A DNA stretch of 64,000 bases from positions 1-64,000 of the forward strand of contig CAVIFY010000006.1 of the NCBI GenBank assembly GCA_963642245.1, in the 5' to 3' direction. The DNA is from CAG-217 sp963642245. Its GTDB lineage: Bacteria; Bacillota; Clostridia; Oscillospirales; Acutalibacteraceae. The translations under genes were made by a program, and so were the position numbers. The notes under the pieces are model-generated. The model was not told the DNA's origin. It did no database searches and saw only the letters and a list, made by a program, of their open reading frames with translations. Below, piece after piece: positions 48,033-56,823 of this stretch. Each line of letters starts with the position of its first letter. Within the stretch, counting starts at the first letter, position 1.

Positions 48033-48071
48033 AGCGCACCTCAGTTCATCCTATGAGGTGCGCTTTATTTT
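48033..48071. terminator. Bidirectional terminator between the HTH gene and the acyltransferase-like gene
   Basis: AGCGCACCTCA / TGAGGTGCGCT stem followed by TTATTTT, and an A-rich run on the left side. Confidence 0.85.
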
Positions 48072-48081
48072 GTGTGTACTT

Positions 48082-48873
48082 TTAGGCATACATCAGAATA
48101 GCGATCAGGAAAAAGACGGCATAGAGCACCACCTGGTGGCCCATATAGACCCACAGGCTGTTGCGCCCCAGCCAGCACAGCACCCGGCTGTGGCGGCGGT
48201 AAAAGGGTGCAGGCAGGCGGCCGTCCCGCACATAGACCCCGGCAAAGGCCCCCAGCAGAAACAAGAAGAACCAGGGGATCAGGGCAAAATAATCGGCGGA
48301 CCGAAAGCTGCTGTTAAAAAAGCCCAAGGGCATCAGCCAGTTGGTGCGAAACAGAGCCGGGGGCAAATGCACCAGGCCAAAGACCATGGTGTGTGCCGGC
48401 TCGCTGACCCCGTAGGTCAGGAAGAACAGCACGCCGCAAAGAGCCATACCCAGGCGGGGCGGAACTTTCTGCACCACCGGCAGCAGCAGACCGGTCAGGA
48501 TCATACAGCAGCCCAGGCAAGAGAGAATACCAAAGTAGATCTGCGCACCGGTAATGCCCATCAGGGGCAGCACCCACACGGTGACCCCGGTGATCACCAG
48601 GCCGCAGCCCAGCACTACCGCCCCCCGGCGCACCGGGTTGCGGGACAGGCGGGAGCAAATACCGGAAATGAGAATAAACAGCCCCCAAAAAATGGGCTGC
48701 ACGGTGCACAGTGCGTCAAACACCCGGTAGCCCCAGGACAGCTGCAACACATCGCCCACATCCAAAAAGGCGTGGTGTACCACCATACAAAGAATGGCAA
48801 AGCCCCGCAGCTCGTCCAGCAAATGAATGCGGGGACGGGTGGATTTGGGCTGTTTTTTGCGTTTTTGTCTCAC
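48082..48873 (-). CDS. DUF1624/HGSNAT-like membrane acyltransferase-family protein
   Basis: A 263-residue integral membrane protein with about seven hydrophobic segments. The N-terminal IHLLDELRGFAILCMVVHH block matches the DUF1624 (heparan-alpha-glucosaminide N-acetyltransferase catalytic domain-like) pattern, and the C-terminus has GRNSLWVYMGHQ. I chose the GTG at 48873, which has AGGAGGTG at good spacing, over an upstream ATG with none. Members are thought to acylate or acetylate sugars or polymers across membranes; the substrate here is unknown. It is a single gene, convergent with the HTH operon. Confidence 0.82.
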   Translation of the reverse strand: MRQKRKKQPKSTRPRIHLLDELRGFAILCMVVHHAFLDVGDVLQLSWGYRVFDALCTVQPIFWGLFILISGICSRLSRNPVRRGAVVLGCGLVITGVTVWVLPLMGITGAQIYFGILSCLGCCMILTGLLLPVVQKVPPRLGMALCGVLFFLTYGVSEPAHTMVFGLVHLPPALFRTNWLMPLGFFNSSFRSADYFALIPWFFLFLLGAFAGVYVRDGRLPAPFYRRHSRVLCWLGRNSLWVYMGHQVVLYAVFFLIAILMYA

Positions 48874-48975
48874 CGGAGCACCTCCTGTTCCAGGGCTTTG
48901 GGTTATTTTACCACAAAAGCGGCGGTTTGTACACGCAATTTTTGGCACACCGGGGCAAAGAATTGCGCTTTATAA

Positions 48976-49004
48976 TTGTATATGAAATGGAAGTGTGCTA
49001 TAAT
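48976..49004 (+). promoter_or_regulatory. Promoter of the thioesterase-to-pseudosortase operon
   Basis: TTGTAT (48976-48981), 17 bp, TATAAT (48999-49004), 55 bp before the start codon. Confidence 0.75.
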
Positions 49005-49058
49005 ACGGTGAAGTCTTGTAAAATCAGAAAACGGCGATACGCCGAGAGGAGTATGTAT

Positions 49059-49448
49059 ATGAAAACCGCTGTGGGCGAAGTGCAGGGCGAGGCCCTGACC
49101 CTTGTAAACACCACCAACACCGCCATTGCCGCCGAGTCCGGCTCTCTGCCGGTACTGGGCACCCCCTTTATGCTGGCCCTGATGGAAAAGGCCACCTGCG
49201 AGGCGGTGGCAGACCTGCTGGAGGACGACGAGACCACCGTGGGCACGGCCATGAACATTACCCATATCAAAGCCAGCGCCATCGGCGAGGTGATCACCGC
49301 CAAGGCTGTGCTGACAGAGACAGACGGGCGCAAGCTCACCTTCCATGTGACCGCCCACAATGACAAAAACGAGCTGGTGGGCAGCGGCACCGTGGAGCGC
49401 TTTGTGGTGCTGGCGGAGAAATTCTTAAGAAAGGTCGAGGGCAAATGA
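49059..49448 (+). CDS. Hotdog-fold thioesterase (fluoroacetyl-CoA thioesterase-like family)
   Basis: A 129-residue protein, single hotdog domain. The pattern T-x-x-M-A near the helix (LGTPFMLALMEKATCEAV) and TVGTAMNITHIKASAIGEVITAKAVL is that of the small FlK-like thioesterase family, where the catalytic Thr/Glu/His set lies in these segments (H of ITHIKAS). It presumably hydrolyses an acyl-CoA. The ATG at 49059 is spaced eight bases from GAGAGGAG. It overlaps the HAD-Nudix gene by four bases and leads a five-gene operon. Confidence 0.88.
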   Translation: MKTAVGEVQGEALTLVNTTNTAIAAESGSLPVLGTPFMLALMEKATCEAVADLLEDDETTVGTAMNITHIKASAIGEVITAKAVLTETDGRKLTFHVTAHNDKNELVGSGTVERFVVLAEKFLRKVEGK

Positions 49449-50623
49449 GATTTTCTGCGGTCATTTTTGACTTTGACGGCACCCTGTGCGACACCGGACC
49501 GGGCATTATGAACAGCGCCGCCTATGCGCTGGAGGCCTACGGCTTTGAAGTGCCCCGGGAGCCGGGCGCCCTGCGCTGCTTTATCGGGCCGCCGCTGCTG
49601 GTGACCTTTCAGGAGAAGTTCGGCGCAGACGCGGCCACGGCCCAGGCATTGGTACAAAAATACAGAGAGCGCTACAACGGCGCCATTCTCAACGAGAGTA
49701 TGCTTTACCGGGGCATTGTGACCCTGCTGGAGAACTTAAAGGCGGCAGGGATCCGCATTGGCATTGCCTCCTCCAAGCCCAAGCGCTACATTGACCAGCT
49801 GCTGGCCCACTTTACCATTGACAAATTCTTTGACGCGGTGTGCGGCGTAGATTTTAAGACCGACTGCGAGAGCAAGACCAGCATTATCGCCCGCTGCCTG
49901 CAAGAGCTGGGGACTGCCCCGGAAAAGGCGCTGATGGTGGGCGACAAAAGCTACGACATCAACGGCGGCAAGGCCAACGGCTTAAAGACCGTGGGGGTGA
50001 ACTGGGGCTACGGCACCAAGTTTGAATTTATCGAGGCCGGGGCCGACTTCCAGGCGGAGAAGCCTATGGACATTGAGGCCATCGCCCTGGGCTTTTTTGA
50101 GCAGACGGAGGAGTACGGCGGCATTTATAACGGCCGTATTCTCACCCTCCACTGCGACACGGTGACTATGGTGGACGGCGCGGAGGAAAAGCGGGAGGTC
50201 ATTGACCACCCGGGCGGCGTGGCCGTAGCCGGACTGACGGAAAATAACGAGCTGCTGCTGGTGCGCCAGTTCCGCTATCCTTATAAGGAGATCCTGCTGG
50301 AGATCCCCGCCGGCAAGCTGGAAAAAGGCGAGGACCCCTTTGAAGCGGGCAAGCGGGAGTTCAAAGAGGAGTGCGGCGCCACGGCGGACAGCTACTTCTC
50401 CCTGGGAGAGGTGTATCCCTCCCCCGGCTACTGCGGCGAGATCATTCACCTGTACGGCGCTGCCGGTCTGCACTTTGGGCAGCAGCACCTGGACGAGGGC
50501 GAGTACCTGGATGTGGTGCGTATGCCCCTGGACGAGGCGGTGCGCCGGGTAATGACCGGCGAGATCAAGGACGCCAAGACCGCCATCGCCATTTTGAAAT
50601 TAAAGGAACGAAACGACCCATGA
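49445..50623 (+). CDS. Fusion of a HAD phosphatase (Gph/PpaX-like) and a Nudix hydrolase (ADP-ribose pyrophosphatase-like)
   Basis: A 392-residue protein in one open frame. Residues 1-215 form a HAD phosphatase with FDFDGTLCDT (nucleophile Asp), the ASSKPKRYI loop and GDKSYDINGGKANGLKT, like phosphoglycolate phosphatase. Residues of about 230-392 form a Nudix hydrolase with the box G(x5)E(x7)REFKEECGA, preceded by VRQFRYPYKEILLEIPAGK as in ADP-ribose pyrophosphatases. The product of the Nudix step, a phosphosugar, could be passed to the HAD domain. It overlaps both neighbours by four bases (ATGA), so it is a true cistron and not an annotation artefact. Confidence 0.92.
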   Translation: MRFSAVIFDFDGTLCDTGPGIMNSAAYALEAYGFEVPREPGALRCFIGPPLLVTFQEKFGADAATAQALVQKYRERYNGAILNESMLYRGIVTLLENLKAAGIRIGIASSKPKRYIDQLLAHFTIDKFFDAVCGVDFKTDCESKTSIIARCLQELGTAPEKALMVGDKSYDINGGKANGLKTVGVNWGYGTKFEFIEAGADFQAEKPMDIEAIALGFFEQTEEYGGIYNGRILTLHCDTVTMVDGAEEKREVIDHPGGVAVAGLTENNELLLVRQFRYPYKEILLEIPAGKLEKGEDPFEAGKREFKEECGATADSYFSLGEVYPSPGYCGEIIHLYGAAGLHFGQQHLDEGEYLDVVRMPLDEAVRRVMTGEIKDAKTAIAILKLKERNDP

Positions 50624-51753
50624 TCTATTTAGATAACGCAGCCACCACCCGGCCCTGCCCGGCCTGCGTGGCGGCAGTGGGCACCATGCTCACCGACCAC
50701 TTTGCCAATCCCTCCAGCCTACACGGCCCGGGGATCCAGGCGATGAAGGAGATCATCGCCGCCCGCCAGGCGCTGGCAGACGCCCTGGGGGTAGAGCGGG
50801 ACACCCTGACCTTTACCTCCGGCGGCACAGAGGCCAACAACCTGGCCCTGTTCGGTGCAGCCTATGCCAACCGGCGGCGGGGCAAGCGCATTGTGACCAC
50901 CGCCATTGAGCACGAGAGCATTATACAAACCGCCGACCAGTTGGAGGCAGAGGGCTTTGAGGTCATTCGCCTGCAACCGGACAAAACCGGCAATATCACA
51001 AAAGAGCAAATCGAAAGCGCCATCACCCCGGACACCATTTTAGTCTCCGTCATGCGTATCAACAACGAGGTGGGCAGTATTCTGCCGGTGGAGTGCATTC
51101 GCCGGGCGGTACAAAAGGCCGGTGCCCCGGCGCTGATCCACACCGACTGTGTGCAGACCTTTGGCAAGGTGCCCCTGCGGCCGGACAAGCTGGGGGTAGA
51201 TCTAATGACCGTCACCGCCCACAAGATCCACGGCCCCAAGGGGGTAGGCGCCCTGTATGTGCGCAAGGGCGTGCGGATCCTGCCCCGCACCTTTGGCGGC
51301 GAGCAGGAGAAGAAATTACGCCCGGGCACGGAAGCAGCGCCCCTGATCGCCGGATTTGGCGCAGCGGTAGCGGCACTGCCGGACCTGCGTGCCCAGAACG
51401 CCGCCATTAAGGAACTGAACGCCTATACCAAGGAACGGCTGGCGGAGATCCCCGGCCTGACCTTTAACAGCGGCGACCAGGCGTCGCCCTATATCATCAA
51501 TATTTGCGTGCCCACCTTTATGCGCAGCCAGACCATTATTCAGGAGCTGTCCGCCAACTACGGCATTTGCGTCAGCAGCGGCTCCGCCTGCGCCAAGGGC
51601 AAGCGCTCCCATGTGCTCACCGCCATGGGGCTGCCGGAGCAGGTGATCGACAAATCCATTCGCCTGAGCTTTAGCGGCCAAAGCACCAAAGCAGAAGCAG
51701 ACGCCCTGGTAGACGCACTGCGCGACCTGGTAGAAAAACACCCAAAGGAGTAA
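50620..51753 (+). CDS. Cysteine desulfurase (IscS/NifS family)
   Basis: A 377-residue PLP enzyme that takes sulfur from cysteine. It starts MIYLDNAATTRP, with TFTSGGTEANNLAL, the PLP lysine in TVTAHKIHGPKGVG and the persulfide Cys in SSGSACAKG. The ATG at 50620 overlaps the previous stop; a longer reading frame is possible but unlikely. It is four bases from thiI, for which it is probably the sulfur donor, as in other Firmicutes pairs of this type. Confidence 0.96.
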   Translation: MIYLDNAATTRPCPACVAAVGTMLTDHFANPSSLHGPGIQAMKEIIAARQALADALGVERDTLTFTSGGTEANNLALFGAAYANRRRGKRIVTTAIEHESIIQTADQLEAEGFEVIRLQPDKTGNITKEQIESAITPDTILVSVMRINNEVGSILPVECIRRAVQKAGAPALIHTDCVQTFGKVPLRPDKLGVDLMTVTAHKIHGPKGVGALYVRKGVRILPRTFGGEQEKKLRPGTEAAPLIAGFGAAVAALPDLRAQNAAIKELNAYTKERLAEIPGLTFNSGDQASPYIINICVPTFMRSQTIIQELSANYGICVSSGSACAKGKRSHVLTAMGLPEQVIDKSIRLSFSGQSTKAEADALVDALRDLVEKHPKE

Positions 51754-51756
51754 CCT

Positions 51757-52929
51757 ATGCGAGAGATCGTACTGATTAAAAACGGCGAGCTGGCACTGAA
51801 GGGACTGAACCGCAGTTCCTTTGAAGATGTGCTCATTAAGAATATGCGCCGCCACCTGGCGCCCCTGGGCACCTTTCAATTTACCAAGAGCCAAAGCACC
51901 ATTATGGTGGAGCCGGAGGACCCGGACACAGACCTGGACGACACGGTAGACGCCCTGACCCGGGTGTTTGGCATTGCCGCCCTGTCCCGGGCCGCCGTGT
52001 GTGAAAAAGATATTGAGGACATTGCAGCCACTGCGCTGGAATACCTGAAGGAGCCGCTGGAGGACGCCAAGACCTTTAAGGTGGAGGCCAAGCGCAGCGA
52101 CAAAAAATTCCCCATGAAATCGCCGGAAATCTGCCGGGAGATGGGCGGTCGCATTCTGCGCCGGTTCCATCACCTAAAGGTAGATGTGCATAATCCGGAC
52201 ATTACCGTGACCGTAGAGGTGCGGGACCGCTATGCCTTTGTGCGGGGCAACAACCTGCACGGCGCAGGGGGTATGCCCACCGGCACCGGCGGCCGCGCAG
52301 CGGTGCTCATCAGCGGCGGCATTGACTCCCCGGTGGCCTCTTATATGATGGCCAAGCGCGGGATCGAGCTGGTGGCTGTGCACTTTGCCTCTCCCCCGTA
52401 CACCAGCGAGCTGGCGGAGATGAAAGTGATGGAGCTGCTGAAGAAAGTGGCCCGGTACAGCGGCTGGATCACCACCTTTGTGGTGCCGTTTACGGAAATT
52501 CAGGAGCAAATTCGGGACAAGTGCCCGGAGGAATACTTTACCATTATTATGCGCCGGGTGATGATGATGATCAGCGCCCGCATTGCAAAGAGTCAAAACT
52601 GCCACGCCCTGATCACCGGCGAGTCCGTGGGGCAGGTAGCCAGCCAGACCATGTACGCCCTGGCGTGCACGGACTGCGCGGCGGATATGCCGGTGTTCCG
52701 TCCCTGCATCGGTATGGACAAGGACGAGATCATTGCCATCTCTCGCAAGATCGACACCTTTGAGACCTCTATTGAGCCCTACGAGGACTGCTGCACCGTC
52801 TTTACCCCCAAGCACCCCAAGACCAAGCCCCGGCTGGACGATGTGCTGAAAGCAGAGGCGAATATGGAAAATCTGGACGAAATGATGGACCGGGCCGTGG
52901 CCGGTGTAAAGAAAGTTGTGATCAAATAA
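51757..52929 (+). CDS. thiI: tRNA 4-thiouridine synthase
   Basis: A 390-residue ThiI: N-terminal ferredoxin-like and THUMP domains (residues 1-165), then a PP-loop ATPase domain with SGGIDSPVA (about residue 187-195), and CPEEYFTII, GESVGQVASQT and the C-terminal catalytic-type DCCTVF region. Like most Firmicutes enzymes it lacks the C-terminal rhodanese domain. It inserts sulfur into U8 of tRNA and may also serve thiamine synthesis. It lies directly after the desulfurase gene. Confidence 0.97.
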   Translation: MREIVLIKNGELALKGLNRSSFEDVLIKNMRRHLAPLGTFQFTKSQSTIMVEPEDPDTDLDDTVDALTRVFGIAALSRAAVCEKDIEDIAATALEYLKEPLEDAKTFKVEAKRSDKKFPMKSPEICREMGGRILRRFHHLKVDVHNPDITVTVEVRDRYAFVRGNNLHGAGGMPTGTGGRAAVLISGGIDSPVASYMMAKRGIELVAVHFASPPYTSELAEMKVMELLKKVARYSGWITTFVVPFTEIQEQIRDKCPEEYFTIIMRRVMMMISARIAKSQNCHALITGESVGQVASQTMYALACTDCAADMPVFRPCIGMDKDEIIAISRKIDTFETSIEPYEDCCTVFTPKHPKTKPRLDDVLKAEANMENLDEMMDRAVAGVKKVVIK

Positions 52930-53969
52930 TGGAGCCGCGCAAAGACCCCAACGAGGAGATCGACCGCATTTTAGCCGACTTTCAGCAAAGCCGCACCCGG
53001 CGGCAAGAGGAGCCGGCAGAGCCGCCTGCTTTGGCGGAAGAAATGCCGGCGCCGACGAAAAGGGAAAAGCCCCGCAAGGAAGAAAAGCCGCCCAAAAAGG
53101 AAAAAGCGCCCCGCCGCCCGCTGAGCAAAAAGCAAAAGCGGGGGCTGTGGATCGCCCTGGTGTGCCTGGCGGCAGCCGCAGCGCTGGCCTTTGCCATCCC
53201 CGCCATACAAAGCAGCCGCCAAAACGCCTACTTAAAGCCCTATGAAACCAAGTACGGCATCCACTACCCGGCCGGTATGCTGGAACAGTATTGCGACGCC
53301 TACGGCAAGGACCGGCAGCTCGCCGGGTTCCTGACCTACGGCAACAGCGGCGAGCTGGCCGTGTCCAAGACCAAGAACGAGAGCCAGCCGTACCTGGACA
53401 GCGGCAGCGACTTTTTGCACTTTGGGTTCAACACCGTGATCTACGGCAGCCCGCAGCAACTGACCGGGCTGGAGGCCGCCTACGGCAGTGCCGCCGCCTG
53501 CAACAACAGCGGCACCACCCTCACCTACAACTCCCTGTTTGAGACCGGGCAGTGGCAGGTGGTAGGCGCCCTGTATGTGAACACAGACCCAAAGGACGAC
53601 AAGGGCTACTGCTTCCCCTACAATGTGACCGGCAACATGACGGCAGACAGCTACAAGCAGTTCTACGCCCGACTGACCAACCGCATGATCTATACCAGCA
53701 CCCGCACCCTGAACCGGGCGGATCATCTGCTGACCATTGCCACAGACAGTGATCTGCACCCGGGCTGGAAATTCGTACTGGTAGCCGCCAAGGACGGTGA
53801 AGTGCGGGATGTACGGGATGTACAAACGCCCCAGTATCCCCAGGCGTACTTTGATGACAAAGGGGAGAAGAACCCCTACGCCCCCTTTAACAAATGGTAT
53901 CCGGAAGTGTATGTGGGCGACGGCGAGCAAACCTCTCGCCAAAACAAAAAAGATTACCAAACAAAATAA
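52929..53969 (+). CDS. Sortase-B-like membrane protein lacking catalytic residues
   Basis: A 346-residue protein. A long charged cytoplasmic tail (1-71, rich in Lys, Glu, Pro) precedes a transmembrane helix (72-92). The extracytoplasmic domain follows the sortase B layout: TYGNSGELAV and YLDSGSDFLHFGFNTVIYG, then FETGQWQVVGALYV, SYKQFYARLTNRMIY and HLLTIATDSD...WKFVLVAA. The catalytic His (after IYG) is Ser174, the catalytic Cys position is Asp273, and the Arg is Lys281, so it cannot be a normal transpeptidase. It may be a binding protein derived from a sortase. Its ATG overlaps the thiI stop by one base. Confidence 0.72.
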   Translation: MEPRKDPNEEIDRILADFQQSRTRRQEEPAEPPALAEEMPAPTKREKPRKEEKPPKKEKAPRRPLSKKQKRGLWIALVCLAAAAALAFAIPAIQSSRQNAYLKPYETKYGIHYPAGMLEQYCDAYGKDRQLAGFLTYGNSGELAVSKTKNESQPYLDSGSDFLHFGFNTVIYGSPQQLTGLEAAYGSAAACNNSGTTLTYNSLFETGQWQVVGALYVNTDPKDDKGYCFPYNVTGNMTADSYKQFYARLTNRMIYTSTRTLNRADHLLTIATDSDLHPGWKFVLVAAKDGEVRDVRDVQTPQYPQAYFDDKGEKNPYAPFNKWYPEVYVGDGEQTSRQNKKDYQTK

Positions 53970-54009
53970 AAATGCCCCGACGGAATATAAGTTCCGCCGG
54001 GGTCTTTTT
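53970..54009. terminator. Bidirectional terminator after the operon
   Basis: CCCCGACGGAA / TTCCGCCGGGG stem with A run on the left and TTTTT on the right. Confidence 0.87.
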
Positions 54010-54018
54010 GTATTGCTT

Positions 54019-54966
54019 TTAGATTTTCACATCTGCATAGATAGGATAATGGTCGGACATAGCGTCCATAGCCCCGTCCGAGAGTATGCCGTAGCACTGC
54101 ACCTTGGCACTGCCGGTAAGGAAGATATGGTCGTAGGTGGGGGCAGAGGCCTTTTTGTTGTTGCCGCTTTTGGTCTTGGCCGCCAGGGTCTTGGTGTCCG
54201 TCATACCCTTGGCCAAGCGGGTGTAGATCTCCGGCGCGTCATACACCGGGTCGTACCCGCCGCCGTCCATGGCGTTAAAGTCGCCGCAGGCAAACACCGG
54301 GCACTTATACTGGGCCGCCAGGGTCTTGGCCAGCGCCGTGGCCTGATCCGCCTGGCTCTCCATCACCGCCTGCTCCGCCTTTTCCTCGCCGCTGCGGATC
54401 AGGTCCAGATGGGTGGACGATACAATATATTTTTCGCCGGTCTGCTTATTCTGGAACAGGCCCCATACGATCCGCCGCAGGCGCACATTATCCTTTTGCT
54501 CATAGACCACATCGCCCCGGTCCAGCAGGGTCACCCGGTCGCTGTCATACAGCAGGCCGGTCATATGCACCAGCGCGCCGGTACGCACCGGGTACAGCAG
54601 CTTGTAGCTGCCCCGGTTCTGCATCAGGCAGCAGTACCACTGGTCGCTCATCTCCTGCACCGCCACCACATCCGGCCGGTAGGTGTCCAGCACCTGCAAA
54701 AACATTTTGGCCCGCTTGTGGGCGTCCGTGCCGCCCCAGCTCTCATAATGCACCAGTAAATTGGCGCTCATAATGCGCGCGCCGGTATCCTTGGCACGCT
54801 TGGCATCGGCCTTGCCGATACTCTCCTGGAACTCCTCGCTGACCATATAGTCCGACAGATCGCCCCGACTGCGGATCACCACCGGCACGGCAATGGCTGT
54901 ACCCACCGCCAGTACCAGCACCAATGACAGCAGCCCGCAGACCACCCGGCGCAAAACTTTTTTCAT
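54019..54966 (-). CDS. Exported endonuclease/exonuclease/phosphatase (EEP) family protein
   Basis: A 315-residue protein. The ATG at 54966 follows GGGGGGAG. An N-terminal hydrophobic helix (VVCGLLSLVLVLAVGTAIAV) acts as signal anchor or signal peptide. The EEP domain has MSANLLVH and SAVQEM-like DVVAVQEMSD, STHLDLIRSG, CGDFNAMDGG, DHIFLTG and SDHYPIYADV, with the metal-binding and catalytic residues in place. It may act on nucleic acid, phospholipid or inositol phosphate outside the membrane; substrate unknown. It is a single gene, divergent to the DUF6056 gene. Confidence 0.88.
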   Translation of the reverse strand: MKKVLRRVVCGLLSLVLVLAVGTAIAVPVVIRSRGDLSDYMVSEEFQESIGKADAKRAKDTGARIMSANLLVHYESWGGTDAHKRAKMFLQVLDTYRPDVVAVQEMSDQWYCCLMQNRGSYKLLYPVRTGALVHMTGLLYDSDRVTLLDRGDVVYEQKDNVRLRRIVWGLFQNKQTGEKYIVSSTHLDLIRSGEEKAEQAVMESQADQATALAKTLAAQYKCPVFACGDFNAMDGGGYDPVYDAPEIYTRLAKGMTDTKTLAAKTKSGNNKKASAPTYDHIFLTGSAKVQCYGILSDGAMDAMSDHYPIYADVKI

Positions 54967-55054
54967 TTGATCTCCCCCCTGAGAAAGCCGTTCTTTCTCT
55001 ATTATACACAACCCGGCCCGGCTTTTCTACCCCCGGGGACAAAATAAAAAAGTA

Positions 55055-55083
55055 TTGACTAATTCCCACCTGCGTTGTATATT
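55055..55083 (+). promoter_or_regulatory. Promoter of the DUF6056 gene
   Basis: TTGACT (55055-55060), 17 bp, TATATT (55078-55083). Confidence 0.7.
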
Positions 55084-55141
55084 TGTTATACTTATTATAG
55101 AAAAAAGAAACGGCGAAAACCGCCAAACGGAGAATACGAAT

Positions 55142-56710
55142 ATGGAAGAAATGCAAAAAAATAAGCCCCTGCGGCTGCTGACGGTGCTGCTGTCTGTGGC
55201 GGCCGTAGCGGCCATGCTGTGGTGCGCACCGTACTTTAAGGACGACTGGGCCTGGGGCAGCCAGGTGGGACTGGAGCGACTGCAAAGCCACTTTGCAGGC
55301 TACAACGGCCGGTATCTGGGCAATCTGCTGGTGATGGTGCTCACCCGCTCCCTGCCGGTAAAGATCATTTTAATGACCGCCGGGGTACTGGCGCTGCCGC
55401 TGCTGGTGAGCCGCCTGGCCAATAAAAAATTATTTTTGCTGTTCCCCCTGTGCCTGCTGGGCGTGGCGGTCATGCCCGCCGATCTGTTCCGCCAAACGGT
55501 GGTGTGGGCCAGTGGCTTTTCCAACTATATGCCGCCGGTGCTGCTCACCCTGTGCTATCTGCTGCTGGTGTGGGACCTGTGGGGCGACACGGCGCCGGTG
55601 CAAAGCAAGTGGAGCCCGCTGTGCGCACTGCTGATCGGCGGGTGCGGTGCTCTGTTTATGGAGCATGTGACCCTGTACAACCTGGCGCTGGCGGTGGCGG
55701 TGCTGATCTTCTCCAAGGTAAAGCACCACAAGACCTATGCCACCCACTGGTGCTTTCTGGCCGGCGCGGTGATCGGCGCCGGGGTGATGTTTACCAACAG
55801 CGCCTACGGCTTTATCTCCTCCGGCAAAGACCAGTTCAGCTACCGCTCCGTGGCGGTAGGCGGCACTGTACAGCGGTATTTTGACACCATCGGCGGCAAC
55901 ATCATCCGCATTTCCAACTACCTGACCGAGTGCAACGCCCTGATGAATATGCTGCTGGCAGCGCTGTTTTGCATTGTGCTGCACCGCCTGTTCAAAAAGG
56001 GCGGCGTCACCAAGGGCCGCCGGGTGTGGCTGACCGTCAGCGCCGGAGTGCTGGTGGCTTACGCCGCTTACAGCTGCGTGCTCACCGTGTGGGCCAAGAT
56101 CGCAGGCAGCAACGATGCCCGGGACGCCATTGACCCCGGCTGGCGCTTTGCCTTTACCCTGCTGTTTTCCATTGCGCTGCTGCTGTGCATTCTCTTAGGG
56201 GTGCAAAGCCGTCGCCGCAAGAGCCAAATGTTCTTTGCCCTGGTGAGCGTGTATGTGTTCTGCGCGCCGCTGTTCATCGTGACCCCCCTGACCGCCCGCT
56301 GCTTTCTCCCCTGCTACACCATGTTTATGCTGCTGGCGGCGCTGCTGTTTGACCTGATCTACCGGGACACCGCCAACAAGCCCAAGGCCAAGCGCACCGC
56401 AGGCGCGGTGTTTGCCGCCTGTCTGATCGCACTGGGCGTGTTCTACGCCACCGTGTTTGTGCAGATCAAGGACTATTCCGCCGGGCGAGAAGCCTATGTG
56501 CAGGCGCAGATCGACCGGGGGGAGAAAAAGGTGTACCTGCCCATGTACCCGGCCTATACCAGCGATTATATCCGGGGCAGCACCCCCCAGGACGGCTCCA
56601 TTTGGGAAAAGCGGTACAAAATGTTCTACGGCATTGACCCCGACATTGACCTGATCACCGTCGGTCCCAATACCCCCCAGGCCAAAAAAGCCCTGGCGCA
56701 AGATAAATAA
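55142..56710 (+). CDS. Multi-pass membrane protein, DUF6056 family
   Basis: A 522-residue membrane protein with about eleven hydrophobic segments. The start at 55142 fits CGGAGA upstream. The WCAPYFKDDWAWG loop near residue 35 and YNGRYLGNLLVMVLTR are characteristic of DUF6056 proteins, which have the look of GT-C-type glycosyltransferases with an acidic motif in the first loop (KDDW). A short C-terminal extracytoplasmic tail follows. It may glycosylate an exported polymer or lipid; this is inferred from the fold type. Single-gene unit with its own promoter. Confidence 0.82.
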   Translation: MEEMQKNKPLRLLTVLLSVAAVAAMLWCAPYFKDDWAWGSQVGLERLQSHFAGYNGRYLGNLLVMVLTRSLPVKIILMTAGVLALPLLVSRLANKKLFLLFPLCLLGVAVMPADLFRQTVVWASGFSNYMPPVLLTLCYLLLVWDLWGDTAPVQSKWSPLCALLIGGCGALFMEHVTLYNLALAVAVLIFSKVKHHKTYATHWCFLAGAVIGAGVMFTNSAYGFISSGKDQFSYRSVAVGGTVQRYFDTIGGNIIRISNYLTECNALMNMLLAALFCIVLHRLFKKGGVTKGRRVWLTVSAGVLVAYAAYSCVLTVWAKIAGSNDARDAIDPGWRFAFTLLFSIALLLCILLGVQSRRRKSQMFFALVSVYVFCAPLFIVTPLTARCFLPCYTMFMLLAALLFDLIYRDTANKPKAKRTAGAVFAACLIALGVFYATVFVQIKDYSAGREAYVQAQIDRGEKKVYLPMYPAYTSDYIRGSTPQDGSIWEKRYKMFYGIDPDIDLITVGPNTPQAKKALAQDK

Positions 56711-56726
56711 AAACCGATATTTGTAG

Positions 56727-56748
56727 GGTTCGATGCCCACATCGAACC
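56727..56748. repeat. Perfect 9-bp palindrome, possible dispersed intergenic repeat
   Basis: GGTTCGATG-CCCA-CATCGAACC, just after the DUF6056 gene. It looks like a short dispersed palindrome and not part of a tRNA. Confidence 0.45.
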
Positions 56749-56763
56749 GCCGGATCCATAGAA

Positions 56764-56798
56764 AAAACGCATCCTATCGTAGGATGCGTTTTTGTTTT
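56764..56798. terminator. Bidirectional terminator between the DUF6056 gene and purB
   Basis: AAAACGCATCCTA / TAGGATGCGTTTT stem, with A and T runs, between converging genes. Confidence 0.9.
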
Positions 56799-56823
56799 GC
56801 TATTTTGCATTTACGCGCAGAGG

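Noticed and set aside
48711..49058. N-terminal extension of the thioesterase
   Set aside because: It would overlap the opposite acyltransferase gene and the promoter at 48976-49004; the proper ribosome binding site precedes 49059.
50371..50619. N-terminal extension of the cysteine desulfurase
   Set aside because: The added 80 residues come from the overlapping Nudix frame; the family start MIYLDNAATT and the ATGA overlap fix the start at 50620.
56727..56748. Possible tRNA T-arm (GGTTCGA)
   Set aside because: The palindrome pairs with itself and there is no acceptor stem, anticodon arm or CCA-side pairing around it.
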